In this document: positions 50,532-53,750 of the stretch, in pieces | How positions within the stretch are numbered: the stretch's first letter is position 1 | Layout: every line of letters begins with the position of its first letter | From: Ruminiclostridium sp. | Lineage (GTDB): Bacteria > Bacillota > Clostridia > Oscillospirales > Ruminococcaceae | Assembly (NCBI GenBank): GCA_017941355.1 | Contig: JAGAWN010000016.1 | Coordinates: forward strand, 1 to 53,750 | Length of the DNA stretch: 53,750 bases | Reading direction: 5' to 3' | Notes under the pieces: model-generated | What the model was told of the DNA's origin: nothing | Database searches by the model: none | What the model saw: the letters and a program-made list of their open reading frames with translations, nothing else | Program-made: the position numbers and the translations under genes

Positions 50532-51809
50532 ATGGGAATGACAATGACGCAGAAAATACTTGCCGCTCATTCCGGTCAGGAAAGCGTAAGTGCCGGTCAG
50601 CTGATAATGGCTGACCTTGACCTTGTCCTCGGCAACGACATAACCTCTCCCGTTGCAATAAAAGAGTTCGCAAAGCTCGGAAAAGACGGCGTGTTCGACA
50701 AGGACAAGGTGACTATGATAATGGATCACTTCGCCCCGAACAAGGACATAAAGGCAGCCGTACAGTGCAAGATGTGCCGTGACTTCTGCACGGAAAAGGA
50801 TATCACGCATTTCTACGATGTGGGAAGAATGGGCATAGAACACGCCCTTATCCCCGAAAAAGGACTTGTCACGGCAGGTAACTGCGTGATCGGCGCAGAC
50901 TCGCACACCTGCACATACGGCGCTCTCGGTGCGTTCTCCACCGGCGTAGGCTCAACGGACATGGCTTTCGGTATGGCTTACGGGAAAGCGTGGTTCAAAG
51001 TCCCCGCGGCGATAAGGTTCGTTATCACCGGGAAACCACGCAGATACGTTTCCGGCAAGGACGTGATACTTCATATCATCGGTAAGATCGGCGTTGACGG
51101 CGCTTTGTACAGATCAATGGAATTCACCGGTGAGGGGCTGAGATACCTCACCATGTCCGACAGACTGTGCATCTCGAATATGGCGATCGAAGCGGGAGCC
51201 AAAAACGGCATATTTGAAGTTGACGGCATAACCCTCGGATATCTCAGGGAACACGGAGCCGCCGAGCCTGCGATATACCGCGCTGACGAGGACGCGGAAT
51301 ACGAGGATACCATAAACATTGATCTCTCGCAGACAGAACCCACCGTGTCATTCCCTCACCTGCCGGAAAACGCAAAGACGTTCGGGGAGTTCGGAGAGAT
51401 ACGGATAGATCAGGTAGTGATAGGCTCCTGCACCAACGGACGGCTGGAAGACCTTGAGACTGCGGCGGAGATAATGCGCGGAAGAAAGTGCGCGAAGAAC
51501 GTGCGGGTCATTATAATCCCGGCAACTCAGGACATATATCTCGCGGCAATGGAGAAAGGGTATATCCGAACATTCATAGAATCCGGCGCTGTGGTTTCAA
51601 CGCCTACCTGCGGACCCTGTCTCGGAGGATATATGGGTATCCTCGCGGAGGGCGAACGCGCTGTGGCGACGACCAACCGCAACTTCGTGGGAAGAATGGG
51701 ACACCCCGGCTCGGAGGTCTATCTCGCAAGCCCGGCTGTTGCCGCGGCAAGCGCCGTTACAGGAAAGATCACAAGTCCCTGGGAACTCGAAAAGGAGGCG
51801 GCATTATGA
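50532..51809 (+). CDS. leuC: 3-isopropylmalate dehydratase large subunit
   Basis: Aconitase-family isomerase subunit, 425 residues. Iron-sulfur ligands are in SCTNG (about residue 301) and TCGPCLGG (about 362 and 365); substrate loops read [22 protein letters not shown]. Works with LeuD. It starts 2 bases after leuA and its TGA overlaps the leuD ATG. An alternative ATG (MTQKIL) lies at codon 4-5. Length fits the short archaeal/clostridial LeuC class. Confidence 0.95.
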   Translation: MGMTMTQKILAAHSGQESVSAGQLIMADLDLVLGNDITSPVAIKEFAKLGKDGVFDKDKVTMIMDHFAPNKDIKAAVQCKMCRDFCTEKDITHFYDVGRMGIEHALIPEKGLVTAGNCVIGADSHTCTYGALGAFSTGVGSTDMAFGMAYGKAWFKVPAAIRFVITGKPRRYVSGKDVILHIIGKIGVDGALYRSMEFTGEGLRYLTMSDRLCISNMAIEAGAKNGIFEVDGITLGYLREHGAAEPAIYRADEDAEYEDTINIDLSQTEPTVSFPHLPENAKTFGEFGEIRIDQVVIGSCTNGRLEDLETAAEIMRGRKCAKNVRVIIIPATQDIYLAAMEKGYIRTFIESGAVVSTPTCGPCLGGYMGILAEGERAVATTNRNFVGRMGHPGSEVYLASPAVAAASAVTGKITSPWELEKEAAL

Positions 51810-52291
51810 TATGCAGAGGAAGCGCGATAAAATACGGAGACAACGTTGATACGGACGTTATAATCCCGGCAAGATACTTAAACACCAGCGACCATGCGGA
51901 ACTTGCTTCGCACTGCATGGAGGATCTCGACAAAACCTTTGTCGGAAGAGTAAAGCCGGGTGATATAATAATTGCCGGAGCAAACTTCGGCTGCGGTTCA
52001 TCGAGAGAACACGCGCCCATAGCTATAAAGGCAAGCGGCATCTCTCTCGTCATTGCGAAAAGCTTCGCGCGGATATTCTACCGCAACGCCATCAACATAG
52101 GTCTTGCGATAGTGGAATGTCCGGACGCTGCGGAAGCTGCCGCGGAGGGAGATACGATAGAAGCCGATCTCGACAGGGGCATTATCCGCGATATCACGGC
52201 GGGAAAGGAATTCCGCACCGAGCCTTTCCCGGATTTCATCGAGAAGATCATAGAATCGGGCGGACTGATGAATTTCAGGATCACGGAATGA
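51806..52291 (+). CDS. leuD: 3-isopropylmalate dehydratase small subunit
   Basis: A 161-residue swivel domain partner of LeuC, with [16 protein letters not shown] at the start and [16 protein letters not shown] in the middle. ATGA overlap with leuC sets the start at 51806; the longer upstream frame is an overlap with leuC. Short type, matching the LeuC class. Confidence 0.95.
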   Translation: MICRGSAIKYGDNVDTDVIIPARYLNTSDHAELASHCMEDLDKTFVGRVKPGDIIIAGANFGCGSSREHAPIAIKASGISLVIAKSFARIFYRNAINIGLAIVECPDAAEAAAEGDTIEADLDRGIIRDITAGKEFRTEPFPDFIEKIIESGGLMNFRITE

Positions 52292-52323
52292 CCTCCGGTT
52301 TCCTGCAATGAAAGGAGCGCATA

Positions 52324-53397
52324 ATGGAATACAGAATAGCTTTGCTGAAAGGCGACGGGATAGGTCCCGAGATCGTTGACAGCGCGGTAAGAATACTCGA
52401 AAAGACCGGCGCGCGATACGGACACAGATTCATATTCACGCCATACATGATAGGCGGAGCCGCGATCGACGAGACCGGCGAGCCGCTGCCGGAGGAAACG
52501 GTAAAGGGCTGTCTCGCCAGCGACAGCGTGCTTCTCGGAGCGGTGGGAGGTCCGAAGTGGGACGATATGCCCGGCGACAGGCGCCCGGAAAAAGCCCTGC
52601 TCGGAATACGCTATGCGCTGGGGCTTTACGCGAACCTGCGTCCCGCAAAGATGTTCCCTGCCCTTAAAGGAGCCTCCCCCCTGCGCGAGGATATCATCAG
52701 CGCCGGTTTTGACATTATGATCGTGCGTGAACTCACAGGCGGCATCTACTTCGGAGACAGAGGTTACAGGCAGGGAAAATTCGGTGAGGAAGCATACGAT
52801 ACCGAAGCATACAGCGTCAGGGAGATCGAGCGCATCGGCAGAGCCGCGTTCGATATCGCAATGAAACGAGACCGCAGGGTCACGAGCATAGACAAGGCAA
52901 ACGTTCTCGAAACCTCACGGCTGTGGAGAAAGACCATGCACTCGCTCGCCGGCGAATATCCGGAAGTAACGTACAGCGATATGCTTGTCGATAACACGGC
53001 AATGCAGCTTGTGCGCAACCCGAAGCAGTTTGATGTTATTGTCACATCAAATATGTTCGGTGACATTCTCTCCGACGAGGCTTCGCAGATAACCGGCTCT
53101 ATCGGAATGCTCGCCTCGGCATCACTCGGGGATTCCACACTCGGTATGTATGAACCGATCCACGGTTCGGCTCCGGACATCGCGGGTACCGGAAAGGCAA
53201 ATCCGATAGCCACGATACTTTCGGCAGCGATGATGCTCAGATATTCCTTCGGGCTTTCCGAGGAAGCGGATCGTATCGAAAACGCCGTTGACAGCGTGCT
53301 GAACGAGGGCGCGCGCACGGCGGATATTCTCGGCAGCGCGTCTGAAAAGCCGCTCAGCTGTGCGGAGATGACGGAAAGAATAGCGGATAAGATATAA
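52324..53397 (+). CDS. leuB: 3-isopropylmalate dehydrogenase
   Basis: NAD-dependent oxidative decarboxylase of leucine synthesis, 357 residues. GDGIGPE is near residue 10, LRPAKMFP and [10 protein letters not shown] in the substrate site, the catalytic Lys in [14 protein letters not shown], and the metal Asp in [27 protein letters not shown] binds NAD. GGAGCG precedes the ATG, 32 bases after leuD. It completes leuACDB. Confidence 0.96.
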   Translation: MEYRIALLKGDGIGPEIVDSAVRILEKTGARYGHRFIFTPYMIGGAAIDETGEPLPEETVKGCLASDSVLLGAVGGPKWDDMPGDRRPEKALLGIRYALGLYANLRPAKMFPALKGASPLREDIISAGFDIMIVRELTGGIYFGDRGYRQGKFGEEAYDTEAYSVREIERIGRAAFDIAMKRDRRVTSIDKANVLETSRLWRKTMHSLAGEYPEVTYSDMLVDNTAMQLVRNPKQFDVIVTSNMFGDILSDEASQITGSIGMLASASLGDSTLGMYEPIHGSAPDIAGTGKANPIATILSAAMMLRYSFGLSEEADRIENAVDSVLNEGARTADILGSASEKPLSCAEMTERIADKI

Positions 53398-53639
53398 GGA
53401 GTAAACGGGTAATGTGTTGAAGCTGACAAAGGTAGTAAAGATAACGCCGTTTGCGATCCGAACAATAAAAGTGATATGAAAAGGATCATTGCGGATATTC
53501 GTGTTTTGTTCCGCCGCATAGAGAATCCCGATAAGGCGGAGACTATATGCGCCTGCATAACCGGGGGCGAGACAGCTGATGTGAACGGCGGAAACACTTT
53601 ATCAGATATTCTGAACAGCGATATTTCTGTTTTATAATT
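53398..53639 (+). other. Region after leuB, possible small ORF of 53 codons
   Basis: An ATG at 53476 opens a 53-codon frame ending at 53637 (MKRIIADIRVLFRRIENPDK...), with no good ribosome site. A 22-codon GTG frame at 53414-53479 overlaps its start. The 53-codon frame is open further back to 53410 without a start codon. It may be a small gene, a decayed gene, or chance. I recognise no family. No terminator hairpin was seen between leuB and the repeat at 53640. Confidence 0.3.
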
Positions 53640-53749
53640 AATGTGTCCTCAATAACTGCCTTTTGGCAGTTATTGCCTGAAAGTCTGTAAAACAGACTTT
53701 CAGATGTTGTTCCAATGCACCTGCGGCGCATTGGAACAACGGACACATT
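53640..53749 (-). repeat. Multi-hairpin intergenic repeat, family 1, copy 3, at the window edge
   Basis: Inverted relative to copies 1 and 2. Boundaries are AATGTGTCC (53640-53648) and GGACACATT (53741-53749). Stems are AATAACTGCC/GGCAGTTATT, CTGAAAGTCTG/CAGACTTTCAG and GTTGTTCCAATGC/GCATTGGAACAAC. Compared with copy 1, the last two stems have changed on both arms so that pairing is kept. The outer hairpins, if present, lie past the window end. Confidence 0.85.
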
Positions 53750-53750
53750 C

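Overview
The window looks like chromosome from an anaerobic gut or rumen Firmicute of the Ruminococcus/Oscillospiraceae type. The reasons are Gram-positive promoters (many TTGACA-17-TATAAT, often with an extended -10), AGGAGG ribosome sites, the order ylxM-ffh-rpsP-khpA, lipobox lipoproteins, a GH5 cellulase, a DUF6465 Lys/Ala-rich protein and a decayed forespore sigma factor. This assignment is an inference from gene content. I saw no rRNA, tRNA or CRISPR array, and no prophage gene block.

Layout. 1-5206 (+): a 5'-truncated Gfo/Idh/MocA oxidoreductase, a DMT-like permease, then an operon of an iron alcohol dehydrogenase and two SDR-fold enzymes. 5385-8509: an alpha/beta hydrolase, cyclophilin-like lipoprotein and acetyltransferase operon (-), divergent from its probable LysR regulator (+). 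8708-11088 (+): a small one-membrane-segment DUF6110 protein coupled to a P1B-type ATPase. 11204-19889 (-): an NHLP-type peptide exporter (C39 peptidase-ABC, second ABC, very short membrane-fusion protein) bracketed by two paralogous membrane SpoIIE/PP2C phosphatases. 20216-28386: a YfcE-type phosphoesterase, a chemoreceptor, GH5 cellulase, a lipoprotein prephenate dehydratase, a solitary large serine recombinase and a soluble MCP-like protein. 28400-35000: a FIST sensor, a truncated SigF/SigG remnant, an NhaC antiporter, DUF6465, a small hypothetical, and a secreted S66 LD-carboxypeptidase with wall-binding repeats. 35250-37493 (+): the SRP/ribosome operon ylxM-ffh-rpsP-khpA. 37733-46829: a cyclophilin lipoprotein, a methyltransferase-STAS fusion, a GH3 lipoprotein, and parC/parE with a type I toxin-antitoxin locus between them. 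47120-53397 (+): a Na/Pi cotransporter, then leuA-leuC-leuD-leuB.

The most unusual material is partly between the genes. A 34-codon holin-like toxin gene and a convergent antisense RNA gene, each with its own consensus promoter and sharing one hairpin terminator, lie between parE and parC. Two families of structured intergenic repeats occur: one with three copies bounded by AATGTGTCC/GGACACATT, and one with four copies carrying the TTTGTCAATAAAG block. In both families stems change sequence between copies while pairing is kept. Among proteins, the phosphatase-flanked exporter without a visible precursor peptide, the LCM-like methyltransferase-STAS fusion, the DUF6110/P-ATPase pair and the exported prephenate dehydratase stand out. 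Several genes here (two SpoIIE phosphatases, the STAS fusion, the FIST/MCP pair) belong to signalling families, but direct links between them are only inferred.
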